64,000 nt of DNA from Paludibacteraceae bacterium (GTDB lineage: Bacteria; Bacteroidota; Bacteroidia; Bacteroidales; Paludibacteraceae), in the NCBI GenBank assembly GCA_905233375.1, contig CAJOEJ010000001.1, positions 55,585 through 119,584 of the forward strand. Direction: 5' to 3'. Position 1 is the first letter of the stretch; every line of letters begins with the position of its first letter. This document shows positions 27,805 through 37,378 of the stretch, piece by piece. A program made the position numbers and the translations under genes. The notes below the pieces were generated by a model that saw only the letters and a program-made list of their open reading frames with translations, made no database searches and was not told where the DNA came from.

Positions 27805-30800
27805 TTAATGAACGCGTTGACCGGTGATGGTGTAGATCTGCTCGCCGTTGATGAGCAAGAGCTGACCGTTGATCATTACCTTATAGGTCTTACCGTTATA
27901 TATCTCGCCGTTGCTATAGACGAGCTCGATATCTTCCTTACGCTCCTCGTCCGTCGGTTCGTAGATGAAGATGGCATCGGTGATACCGTCGCCGTAGTTC
28001 TCTTTACCTACGATGATGGATGCGCAAGAGCTCTCCATACCGAGTTCGGCATCCGTCTCCGCGAAGCCGACCGAGTTCGGTGCGCCTTCGCCGGCACGTG
28101 CCTCTACGCGGGTTACTTGGTTGGTCAGACGGATTGCACCGCAGCTTCCGCTGGTACCTGCACCGATACCCGGAGCTCCCGGACCGCCGATAGCCAGTAC
28201 CGAACCGCCGTTGATGGTGATGGTTCCGCAGTTACCGAGCGTTCCGCCGCCGATACCCGGGTGACCGGCACCACCGGTTGCCGTGATGTTGGCACCGTTG
28301 ATGAGGATGTTACCGCAGTTCTTAGGCTTACCCGTTACTGCATCCACGTAACCACCGATACCGGCTGCCATCTTCGGATTGCTGTCATCAGCGGCTACAT
28401 AGCGTCCGTTGACTTTCTTGAGCGTGTTCAGACGAACTACATTACCCTTGCTGCTTGCATCCAGCGCTGCATCCGTCGAGCCTACGAGGGCGTAGAGAAT
28501 GAGCGTGGAACCTTCCGGTACATAGATACCCGGATAGCTCGGGTTGAAGGACTGTACGGTGCTGTGACCGGTCAGGATGATACCTGCATCGCCCTCGCAA
28601 TATACACCCGGCTCGTTGTAGTCGTATTCCGCCTGACCGCCGATGCTTACATTATTGAACCATACGACAGCATTCGGAGCGATACGTACGCGGTACGGTA
28701 CTTCGCCTTCGATGGACTCTTGGTTACGGAGCGTGCGAACCGACAGACCGGCTGAACGCGGGTAGATAAACGGACTCTCCTCGATACCGTTTTCATAAAC
28801 TTCAGGAGCTGCACTTTCACCGTCATTGTAGAGCGAAATCGTGCCGCATTCAGCACCTTCGGATGCTCCGATGCTGTAACTGCAACCTTCGCCTGCCGTA
28901 GCCGTGAACGAAGTGAGAGTGTTATACAGTTTGACGCTTCCGAACTTGGAGTTACCAAACTGACCACTTCCGCATGCACCTACTGCCGGAGCATTCTTTC
29001 CGCCACGGAGAGTAAACGTACCGTTCTTGAATACGGCTTCGCCCATTGCGTTAAGACCGCCATTCAAAATGCCGCAACTACCGATAGCCGGACAATTATC
29101 TCCGCCTTGTATATCATAAATACCGCCGTCGAAGACAATCTTTCCTGCCGTAGCCGAACTTGCCGGACCGATACCCGTCGTTTGGGCACTGGTGATAATC
29201 AATCTGTGTCCACCCAATGCATTGCTCGTACTAGCTTTAAAAGTAGTAGTACCCGAGTAGGGAGTGAGGATAGCCGGCCAGTTCGTACCGATCTGCTTGA
29301 TTTCGTTTTTGCTATCAAACGTGAATTCATTGTTTCCGTTACATTGGATATAGCAATCCTCCGACTCAGGCATGAATTTGAATTGCATCAAAGTTACCTT
29401 GGCATCTTTTGCCAATTTAAGTCTCCATCTGGTGAAGGTACCCATTAGCAACGTACCATCTTCTACTTCGGCATCTATAATATCATTGCCGTCAGAATAG
29501 GTGAAGGTGTTGTTCTTGCAGAAACCATGGATATAGTTGAAAGAAGGACCACTTTGTACACTACCGAATTTTACACCTGCTTCTGCATCAACGTCACCAC
29601 CGAGACAATAGGTGGCACCGGATCCTTTGGTCGCCTTAAGTTCGGTTGCACCATAAATTCGGATGGAACCGGAATGACCACCGGGACCTGCACCGATAGC
29701 CGGAGCACCGGAACCACCGGTAGCGTGGATCGTACCGCCCCAGATGTCAATGGCGCCATATACTTTCTTGCCTGCGGCTGCACCGATAGCCGGACAGTTC
29801 GTTCCACCGGTAGCATAGATCTTTACATCATCACAAAATGCGAAATCTCCGCTATCATACTCCTTGGTACCGCCCATTGCCGGCGCTTTACCGTTGCTAC
29901 TGACGTTCAGCGTTCCGTTACCTCTGAATATAACAGAGCTATTGGCATCCACATAAATACCCGGATAATCCTCATGGAAGCCGCGAATCGTATTCGTACC
30001 TTCCAGGATGACCTTGTTTGTACCACTGGTAAACGTCAGACCGGCGAACTTGGCATCGGAACTATTTGTTCCGTTGATGGTTACGTTCCTTAATGTTACA
30101 CCGTCTATACTGCGGTTTTGTATGATGATTTTTACTTTAACACCGGCAGGAAGCGTACCTGTTATCACCGTACCCTCTGTTTGCACGTACACTTCAGGTC
30201 TGTCGTTTGTCAGGGTCGACAAGTCAAGATAATACGGGTCATAGGTTTGTTGTGCCGGGTAGTAATACGGACTTTCGGTTATTGCACCGGTTCTATAACC
30301 GATGGTGACAGTTCCGCACGTACCATTCTTTGCCGCACCGATGGTATTCGGAGCGGAAGCACCTTTCTTGGCTGTGAGGGTAACGCCCTCCTCTATCGTT
30401 ATCTTACCGCATCCGTTGCCGTACTGGCTACCGATAGCCGGGCAGTAGCTGCCGCCTTCCAGATCATACGTACCGTTGGCAAGAACAATATTACCGCAGT
30501 TGGTATCGAGTTTACCGCCGATAGCCGGAGCACCGCCCTTGCTTTTTGCCGTAAGTTTACCCACACCGCTGAACTGTAACGTGCTGTTTTCCGGAACAAA
30601 GAATGCAGGATACTGCGAATCATTACCGGTTACCTTGTTGGTACCTACTAACTTGATATTGGCATCGCCCTCGCAAGTAATAGCTGCATAGCCATACTTT
30701 GTGTCGTTGACACCATTGATCGTTACATTGTCAAAAGTAACGGTAGCACCTTTGACAATAGATACAAACATCGCTTTGGGAAGCGTACCGGTAATACGGT

Positions 30801-33800
30801 CTCCGTGAACGAGAATCAGTTTGTTCCAATTGCCCAGAGAGTCGAGTTTGATCGTCTTCGGATCACGATAACGCGCTGCTACCGCCTCGGACGGGTAGTA
30901 GAATACCTCTTCGGTAATGCCCTCATATACCTCGTCTTCTATCTGGATAGGACCGCACTTGGTCGTTTTGTCAGGACGGAGTATGGATTTACCGATGCTG
31001 TAAATAGCACCTTCACCTGCCTCGGCGCGGAGGAACTCTACATCGTCTGTAATCACTACACCGCTGATCTGGCTGCCCCAACCGGCTCCGATCGCGGGGG
31101 CATTCTTACCTCCGTAAGCATACGTAATACCGCCGAGAATATAAATCTTCTTGTTGGTAGAGGGGAATCCGTCTGCGCCGGTTCCGATACCCGGGGCTTC
31201 TGAGTTACCACGAGCGATAACGGTACCGCCGGTGATGATAATATTTCCACACCAACCGTTGGTGGTGCCACCGATACCAGCGCCATAGTACGATGTCTCA
31301 GGCTCTAAGTTATATGCCTCAATACGACCGCCTTGGATCTCGATATTTCCGCAAGGTTTGGAAACGCCGGCGCCGATAGAAGCCGGAGCTCCTTGGGCGT
31401 GAGCATAAAGCGTACCGGGACCTTGGATAAAGAGAGTCTTGTTCTCCGGAACAAAGATCGCCGGATTGCGACGGTCCATACCGGTTACGGTATTCGTTCC
31501 CTCCAGTTTGATAATCGCCTTGCCTTTACAGGTAATACCAGGCCAGTAGGTGTCTGTCGCCTGAGCATAACGCTTGATCTCCGCATTACGGAGAGTAACC
31601 GTTGCACCATCCTCGATAAAGATTTGATGCAAACCATTCAGTTTACCGGTCAGAATAGAACCGTTGTAAGCTGTAAAATCAGATGTAACCGTAGCTAAGT
31701 CGATCACGTTGTTCGGATAATAATACGGGCTGAGATCAATTCCGTTAGAGAAGAACTGGTCATCCATCGCGATACCGCCGTGCTGGGAAGCCGCGCCGCG
31801 TCCTTTTCCGATACTGTGATCGGACTCGGGACCTTTCACTGCCTTCAGGCTGCGGATAGTGGAGTACAAGTAAATCATACCGCATGTACCACGACAAGCC
31901 GCACCGATAGCCGGAGATCTGTCGCTACCTTCCGCATTGACACTACCGCCCTTAATGATGATCTTGTCGGCTCTACTGCTGTCATAGCCCGAACCGATAC
32001 CGGTTGCGTCCTTGCCGCCTTTTGCGTTCACGGTTCCATCCGTCCAAATAACGATCTCACCGCAGTTGGACAGATAACCGCCGCCAATACCGGCACCCTG
32101 GTGACCGCCATACGCATTAACCGATGCTTCGCCAAGAATCATGATATGACCGGCATCCACATCTTCACCGCCACCTATACCGGCTGCATTTCTGCCTCCA
32201 TATACGTTCAGAATACCATCGCCCTTGATTTCCAGTACTTTATTGGCGGGGATATAGATTCCCGGGCATCCGTCACCTTTGCTTCGGATTGTGGTCTCTC
32301 CCTTCAGACGAAGCACTGCATTACCTTTGAGCATCAGACCGGAGCGGTTCATGTTCACACCTGCCGCCGGAGCACGATTGGCTGCCGGAGCACTGGCGCT
32401 TCCGCCGTCATTATCGATTCCTACGCCGTCCAGGATAACTTCTGCGCCGTCCTCAATCTCGATGATTACACCACTGGGCAGATTACCTGTCAGGGTATAG
32501 CCGTCAGGAACAGTGAGGTTATTTTGCTGGCTGGCGAGGTCAATCACCTTGTCCTCCGGATAATAATAAGCGTGGAGGTTGATACCGTCTGTATACGCCT
32601 GACCGTTGATGTACAAAGTACCTTCCGTACTCCAGAGACATTTATTCGCTACATCGCCCTTGATAGCCGTCACTTTGTTGACGGTATTCATAATCCAGAT
32701 ATTGCCGCTCTCGGCATTCCTGTAACTTTTTTCAGAACCGATAGCGGGAGCGTGTCCCTTACCGCGGGCATAGATGGTTCCGCCGCTCAGACGGATGTCG
32801 CCGCAAACGGTCGGATAATCCAGACCTGTCCATCCGGCTGCACCGATACCCGGAGCTTCACTACCGCCGTATGCCGATACCTTACCGCCAATAATCTGAA
32901 TCATACCGCAATGGGAGTGTCTTGCCGCACCGATACCCGGACCGCAGACACCACCGTAAGCCTCAATCGTACCGCCGTAAATAGTGATATTACCGCCGTC
33001 TCTGTTCAAACAGGAAATGATATCCTCCGTATTGTTTAATTCAATACCGGCGAAGGATTCTTTGTATGCGATAGAAGCACCTGTACCGATACCTGCGGAA
33101 TAACCACCACCGTGGGCACTCAGTTTTCCGGTACCACGGATAGACAAGGTCTTGTTCTCCGGAACGAAGATAGCAGGATAATAAGCACCACCGCGATGCC
33201 ATACCTCGTTGGTTCCGGTCAAGGTGATATCTGCATTACCTTTGCAATACAGACCGCAGCTGGAACCTTTGCCCAAAAGCTCAGGAATCTTCGCGTCACG
33301 CAGCGTAACATGTGCGCCGTCCGCAATTTTGATACTAATGCGGTCTTCACCCAGCGTACCCGTCAGGATATCGCCTTCCTCCATCGTGAAGTCACTGGTC
33401 ATCTTGCTCAGATCGATCGTATGGATGTCAGGATAGTTGAAATAACTGCGCTCTACACCGTTGGCATAAGTCGTACCGCCGATGGTGATAGTGCCGCACC
33501 AGTTAGCCTTGCAACCGTAGCCGATACCGATAGAGTTGACAGACTCTTTACCTTTGACTGCCGTCACATTGGTGTTTTTAGAGATGTTGATTACACCGCA
33601 TTCACCCATACAACCGCAACCGATACCTGCTGCGCGGAAACCACCTTCTGCATAGACAGTTGTAGTGGCACCTCCGGCAGGTTTAGTGATGTTGACATAA
33701 GCGGCCTTGCTGCTGTCGAAACCGGAACCGATACCGGCTGCACGGTCACCACCGTAAGCTTTTACCTTACCGCCGTAGATGTCAATCGTACCGCAGTTAG

Positions 33801-34320
33801 CGAGGAAAGCGCCACCGATACCTGCGCCATTGGAACCTCCGTGAGCTTCAATCTTACCGCCGAGAATCTGAATGCTACCGGCATCCACATCGTTGTACGC
33901 ACCGATACCGGCAGCCTTCGGACCACCCATTACATACAACGAATCGGCATCCGTACCATTGATCTTCAGCGTTTTGCCTTGAGGCACATAGATTGCCGAA
34001 TAATTCTTGGAGTTCAGGATCATGTTGTATTTACCCACAATGGTAATTTCAGCATTACCCAAACATTTGAGCGAAGGAGATGAAGGAGTAGGATCTCCAG
34101 AACCATTGTTGTTGTAGGTGATGTGGGCATTGCGCAAAGTCACCTTTGCATTGTCCGCAATCGAAACAACAATGGATTTTCCGGGTAGAATAGAACCGAA
34201 AATCACATCGCCATCAGCGGCTGTGAAACTAGCGTTCTGATCTTCCAACTTCCACTCTCTCGCTTGTGCATTTACCAGCACGGCAAGTGCTGTCAATGCC
34301 AAAAAGAAAAATCGTTTCAT
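27805..34320 (-). CDS. Giant modular surface protein (2171 aa), about 8 beta-helix-like units, C-terminal GQL-type tail
   Basis: recurring G.L........I.dGA.VTLrna.I...G.A.I.L.G.N.V......YPaIfVPenkTL.I.G.G.L.A.gG..aagIG.......CG.I.I.GG.i.A.GG..apgIGa; C-terminus MINGQLLLINGEQIYTITGQRVH. Confidence 0.8.
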   Translation of the reverse strand: MKRFFFLALTALAVLVNAQAREWKLEDQNASFTAADGDVIFGSILPGKSIVVSIADNAKVTLRNAHITYNNNGSGDPTPSSPSLKCLGNAEITIVGKYNMILNSKNYSAIYVPQGKTLKINGTDADSLYVMGGPKAAGIGAYNDVDAGSIQILGGKIEAHGGSNGAGIGGAFLANCGTIDIYGGKVKAYGGDRAAGIGSGFDSSKAAYVNITKPAGGATTTVYAEGGFRAAGIGCGCMGECGVINISKNTNVTAVKGKESVNSIGIGYGCKANWCGTITIGGTTYANGVERSYFNYPDIHTIDLSKMTSDFTMEEGDILTGTLGEDRISIKIADGAHVTLRDAKIPELLGKGSSCGLYCKGNADITLTGTNEVWHRGGAYYPAIFVPENKTLSIRGTGKLSAHGGGYSAGIGTGASIAYKESFAGIELNNTEDIISCLNRDGGNITIYGGTIEAYGGVCGPGIGAARHSHCGMIQIIGGKVSAYGGSEAPGIGAAGWTGLDYPTVCGDIRLSGGTIYARGKGHAPAIGSEKSYRNAESGNIWIMNTVNKVTAIKGDVANKCLWSTEGTLYINGQAYTDGINLHAYYYPEDKVIDLASQQNNLTVPDGYTLTGNLPSGVIIEIEDGAEVILDGVGIDNDGGSASAPAANRAPAAGVNMNRSGLMLKGNAVLRLKGETTIRSKGDGCPGIYIPANKVLEIKGDGILNVYGGRNAAGIGGGEDVDAGHIMILGEASVNAYGGHQGAGIGGGYLSNCGEIVIWTDGTVNAKGGKDATGIGSGYDSSRADKIIIKGGSVNAEGSDRSPAIGAACRGTCGMIYLYSTIRSLKAVKGPESDHSIGKGRGAASQHGGIAMDDQFFSNGIDLSPYYYPNNVIDLATVTSDFTAYNGSILTGKLNGLHQIFIEDGATVTLRNAEIKRYAQATDTYWPGITCKGKAIIKLEGTNTVTGMDRRNPAIFVPENKTLFIQGPGTLYAHAQGAPASIGAGVSKPCGNIEIQGGRIEAYNLEPETSYYGAGIGGTTNGWCGNIIITGGTVIARGNSEAPGIGTGADGFPSTNKKIYILGGITYAYGGKNAPAIGAGWGSQISGVVITDDVEFLRAEAGEGAIYSIGKSILRPDKTTKCGPIQIEDEVYEGITEEVFYYPSEAVAARYRDPKTIKLDSLGNWNKLILVHGDRITGTLPKAMFVSIVKGATVTFDNVTINGVNDTKYGYAAITCEGDANIKLVGTNKVTGNDSQYPAFFVPENSTLQFSGVGKLTAKSKGGAPAIGGKLDTNCGNIVLANGTYDLEGGSYCPAIGSQYGNGCGKITIEEGVTLTAKKGASAPNTIGAAKNGTCGTVTIGYRTGAITESPYYYPAQQTYDPYYLDLSTLTNDRPEVYVQTEGTVITGTLPAGVKVKIIIQNRSIDGVTLRNVTINGTNSSDAKFAGLTFTSGTNKVILEGTNTIRGFHEDYPGIYVDANSSVIFRGNGTLNVSSNGKAPAMGGTKEYDSGDFAFCDDVKIYATGGTNCPAIGAAAGKKVYGAIDIWGGTIHATGGSGAPAIGAGPGGHSGSIRIYGATELKATKGSGATYCLGGDVDAEAGVKFGSVQSGPSFNYIHGFCKNNTFTYSDGNDIIDAEVEDGTLLMGTFTRWRLKLAKDAKVTLMQFKFMPESEDCYIQCNGNNEFTFDSKNEIKQIGTNWPAILTPYSGTTTFKASTSNALGGHRLIITSAQTTGIGPASSATAGKIVFDGGIYDIQGGDNCPAIGSCGILNGGLNAMGEAVFKNGTFTLRGGKNAPAVGACGSGQFGNSKFGSVKLYNTLTSFTATAGEGCSYSIGASEGAECGTISLYNDGESAAPEVYENGIEESPFIYPRSAGLSVRTLRNQESIEGEVPYRVRIAPNAVVWFNNVSIGGQAEYDYNEPGVYCEGDAGIILTGHSTVQSFNPSYPGIYVPEGSTLILYALVGSTDAALDASSKGNVVRLNTLKKVNGRYVAADDSNPKMAAGIGGYVDAVTGKPKNCGNILINGANITATGGAGHPGIGGGTLGNCGTITINGGSVLAIGGPGAPGIGAGTSGSCGAIRLTNQVTRVEARAGEGAPNSVGFAETDAELGMESSCASIIVGKENYGDGITDAIFIYEPTDEERKEDIELVYSNGEIYNGKTYKVMINGQLLLINGEQIYTITGQRVH

Positions 34321-34398
34321 TTGGTTAATAAATTAGTTAATAATGTTAATTAATTAATATATAGTACGCGTATGCGTATATATGCGTATATAAAGGTG

Positions 34399-35910
34399 TT
34401 ATTGCACTTCCGAGCCGGACACATTATATGTCTTGCCGCCTTGGAGGATGAACAGCTGACCGTCCTTGATCAGCTTCCGGCTCTGCTCCCTTGGCTCCTG
34501 GCTTACATGCTCCGTGCCTTCCCATTCGCCCATGGTGAAATAGCCCGGATAGGCGCTTCCTCCGTCGGGACGGGCATACAGACCGTTGGTATGCTCCTCG
34601 CTGTATGCCGTACCGCTGCCTCCCACCAGACTCGTACAGCCGCGGAACATCTGGCTCGATCCCGAACCTGCTATTTTGTCACTGAGCAGGGACCAGTCTT
34701 TGAAGCAATAGATAGCGGTGAGCGACGAGCAGTAGTCGAACATCATCGAGCAGTCATTGACGTTGTGTACGTCAAACGCATTCAGATCCACCACCTTCAG
34801 CGCCTCGCATTGCTTGAATAGATTGACCATCTCCGTCACGTTAGAGGTGTTGAAATGGCTCAGATCCACCGCCGTCAGAGAGAGGCACCCGCCGAACATA
34901 CTGTTCATATTGGTCACCTCGTCCGTCTTCAGGTGCTCCATGCCTTCGATACGGGTCAGGTTGTTCAACGTATAATAACCGCCACTGAACATATACGCCG
35001 TCGTCGTGAGATGCGCATTCTCCATCGACTCGTCTATCACCGCTTTGGTGATGTCGTTGTGGTAGGTCTCGAAGCGCTTGTGATTGTCTTTGACAGAGGG
35101 ATAGAGCTCGATCTCGCCCGAACGGGTCGCCATCTGGTCGTCGAAATAATACGTGAGCGTGCCGTCCGCATAGACGGTATAAACTCTCATCTGCGAGAAA
35201 TATCCCGGAGCCTCTGCGCCTCCGTCCGGACGCGCGTAGGTCTTGTCCTTCATATTCGGGTTGTATGCCGTACCCGCATTGCCCTTGAGCGCACTGCAAC
35301 CGTCGAACATATCGGTATGCGAAACGAGCGTCTCGCTCGCGCTCCAGTCTTCGTCGCACAGAATGGTCTGCAATGCCGTACAGCCCTTGAACATGCCGTA
35401 CATGTTGCTTACCTTCGTCACATCAAAACTGCGCAGATCCAGCTTGGTCAGCGAACGGCAGTTGGTGAACAGATAGCGCATGTCGCGCACGTTGGACGTA
35501 CGGAAACTGCTCAGGTCGATCTCTGTCAGAGACGAACAGCCGTAGAACATACAGCCCATATCTTCTGCGCCGTCGGTGTTCAGGTTCTCCAAGCCGACGA
35601 TCTCCGTCACATTTTTAAGTGTTACCGTGCTGTTTCCACGAAACAGGCTGAAGAATACCTTACTCGGATCATTGCGCATCGTGAAATCGATCACCACGCG
35701 CGTGATGCGGTCGTTGTAGCCCTCGAAGCGGGGATTACTTGCGCTGTACAGCTCCACTGTCCCGGACCGGTACTCGCGGATATCGTCGTAATAATAGGTG
35801 AGCGTTCCGGTGTTCTCGTCAAACACGGTGTACCGCTCCTCTTTCGCCTGCATGCTCACTGCCGCCAGCACCGCTAACGCAATAAATAGTACACTTTTCC
35901 TCATAATCAT
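34399..35910 (-). CDS. BspA-like / DUF285 leucine-rich-repeat surface protein with GQL-type tail
   Basis: MGCMFYGCSSLTEIDLSSFRTSNVRDMRYLFTNCRSLTKLDLRSFDVTKVSNMYGMFKGC; C-terminus KLIKDGQLFILQGGKTYNVSGSEVQ. Confidence 0.88.
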   Translation of the reverse strand: MIMRKSVLFIALAVLAAVSMQAKEERYTVFDENTGTLTYYYDDIREYRSGTVELYSASNPRFEGYNDRITRVVIDFTMRNDPSKVFFSLFRGNSTVTLKNVTEIVGLENLNTDGAEDMGCMFYGCSSLTEIDLSSFRTSNVRDMRYLFTNCRSLTKLDLRSFDVTKVSNMYGMFKGCTALQTILCDEDWSASETLVSHTDMFDGCSALKGNAGTAYNPNMKDKTYARPDGGAEAPGYFSQMRVYTVYADGTLTYYFDDQMATRSGEIELYPSVKDNHKRFETYHNDITKAVIDESMENAHLTTTAYMFSGGYYTLNNLTRIEGMEHLKTDEVTNMNSMFGGCLSLTAVDLSHFNTSNVTEMVNLFKQCEALKVVDLNAFDVHNVNDCSMMFDYCSSLTAIYCFKDWSLLSDKIAGSGSSQMFRGCTSLVGGSGTAYSEEHTNGLYARPDGGSAYPGYFTMGEWEGTEHVSQEPREQSRKLIKDGQLFILQGGKTYNVSGSEVQ

Positions 35911-35945
35911 TCCAAAGGGTTTTGTTTGTTTTTTTCTAAACTTAT
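35911..35945 (-). repeat. Partial copy (C) of the cloverleaf element 5' flank, fused to the 35910 start codon
   Basis: reverse strand tttagaaaaaaacaaacaaaaccctttggaATGATTATGAG versus 3329-3370 tttagaaaaaaacaaacaaaacccttttgaATGATTATGAG. Confidence 0.75.
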
Positions 35946-35980
35946 CGGCATCAGTACAAATCAATTACACACGCAAACAA

Positions 35981-36008
35981 GCGGCACTTGACATCAAGTC
36001 AAGCACCG
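35981..36008. repeat. Hairpin in the 5' leader of the BspA-like gene
   Basis: gcggcacttgac-atcaa-gtcaagcaccgc, 10 of 12 pairs. Confidence 0.55.
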
Positions 36009-36131
36009 CCTGAGCGTTGCGAATCCTTTAAATCTACTACCCAACCGCCATTCGCAGTAATGGGGGGGGGGTAAAATTAAACATTTTATTCCGCATAATG
36101 TTCTATATGTACACTAATGCATTTTCGGCGA

Positions 36132-36163
36132 CAAAATTACAAAAAAATTTTCATATTTGCAAA
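36132..36163 (-). promoter_or_regulatory. Bacteroidetes-type promoter of the BspA-like gene
   Basis: reverse TTTG (36160-36163)-N20-TAATTTTG (36132-36139). Confidence 0.6.
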
Positions 36164-36189
36164 TAAATCCGCAAAAAAAATCATTTTTT

Positions 36190-36246
36190 CATTCTGAACC
36201 CGTCTTAACCTGGTCTAAACTTGGTCTTAACCTGGTCTAAACCCTG
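36190..36246 (-). repeat. 11-bp-period array ending in GGGTTCAGAATG (reverse strand)
   Basis: gtcttaacctg gtctaaacttg gtcttaacctg gtctaaaccct; CATTCTGAACCC at 36190-36201. Confidence 0.9.
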
Positions 36247-36274
36247 TAAAACACCCTCCCTTGCCGATTTACCC

Positions 36275-36738
36275 TTATAGCATCATTGCCATATACAATG
36301 GGAGGTAAATGATGTCGTTGTGTTGTTTATATTGAAATTTGTTCAGGACAAGGCTTCGCTCCACATACTCCGATTGCTCATCCAACACATTGTCCAATGC
36401 CGCATGTTTTTCATAGTCATTGCCTGATTTGACCTCAATAACAGTCACTTTTTTCTCTTCACGGATAAGGAAATCCAGTTCATTGCGGCTCTTGCGGTCA
36501 TAGTAATGAAGTGTGTGTCCGTGTTTGCTCAGTTCCGTAGCCACGAAATTCTCCGTAAGGGCTCCCTCATTGATGTCTATATCCCCGTTAAGCACCTGCC
36601 ATTGGATGTTATCGCCCCACATGGCACACAACAAACCTGTATCCAGCAGATAGACTTTGAATAGATTGCGGTTCTCGTACTGCTCAAAAGGCAGATTAAG
36701 TGCGTGCGTGTTATAGCAGAAGAGTGGCTTATAATCTT
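36275..36738 (-). pseudogene. N-terminally truncated AAA ATPase, DUF4143-like C-terminus only
   Basis: reading through upstream of the Met: ...KPLFCYNTHALNLPFEQYENRNLFKVYLLDTGLLCAMWGDN...GALTENFVATEL...YYDRKSRNELDFLI; no Walker A. Confidence 0.8.
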
Positions 36739-36815
36739 TCGTTTAAGCATATATTCGGTGTGTTATTTCAATATATATAGATATATTTTAGTGCGTTATT
36801 TCAGTAAAATCGCTG

Positions 36816-36847
36816 CAAAGGTAGTATGTTTTTTCGATATACGCAAA
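36816..36847 (-). promoter_or_regulatory. Bacteroidetes-type promoter upstream of the truncated ATPase
   Basis: reverse TTTG (36844-36847)-N20-TACCTTTG (36816-36823). Confidence 0.6.
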
Positions 36848-36958
36848 TATTTTGGTAAATATTTTGGGATTTTTACCCATTTTCGGCACTTGTGATCACC
36901 TTTGCTCCGTGTGACAGCGCGGAGAAAAGTTTCGTCCCACAGAAATTCCGCGACTTGA

Positions 36959-37046
36959 TCGAGACAATGTCGAGAAATGATAGAGAAAATCACGAGACAA
37001 TTCCGAGCAGACTCAAGCCAGATTCAGCCATACCTGAGCCATACCC
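36959..37046 (+). repeat. Degenerate 11-bp-period array, 8 units
   Basis: tcgagacaatg tcgagaaatga tagagaaaatc acgagacaatt ccgagcagact caagccagatt cagccatacct gagccataccc. Confidence 0.8.
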
Positions 37047-37130
37047 AATTGCGCATTTTTTTATTACTAAACTGCACAAAAATGCATATTTTTACGCAAT
37101 CAAACTGCATAAATATGCAAAACTATCAGA

Positions 37131-37235
37131 CCTCAATGAGTGATTTCACGTCATAAAAAAGAGACGGGGCACGAGCGTGCTCCGCCTCTCGGAATATTGG
37201 CTGTCAGATGTTTACCTGACCTCTACGCCGGTAGC
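37131..37235. repeat. 105-bp duplication, copy 1 (orphan gene end plus terminator)
   Basis: differs from 37274-37378 at about 4 positions; encodes orphan ATGVEVR-stop on the reverse strand. Confidence 0.9.
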
Positions 37236-37273
37236 TTTTTCCCTCAATAAGTGATGATTTTGAAAGAAAATTC

Positions 37274-37378
37274 CCTCAATGAGTGATTTCACGTCATAAA
37301 AAAGAGACGGGGCACGAGCGTGCTCCGCCTCTTGGGATATTGGCTGTCAGATATTTACCTGACCTCTACACCGGTAGC
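37274..37378. repeat. 105-bp duplication, copy 2 (overlaps 3' end of the 37355-38956 CDS)
   Basis: direct comparison with 37131-37235. Confidence 0.9.
37298..37333 (-). terminator. Intrinsic terminator of 37355-38956
   Basis: reverse strand gaggcggagcacgctcgtgccccgtctcttttttatg. Confidence 0.8.

Noticed and set aside
31780-33039. 419-aa plus-strand ORF and neighbouring plus ORFs over 27.8-34.3 kb
   Set aside because: Repeat-derived shadows of the 2171-aa gene.
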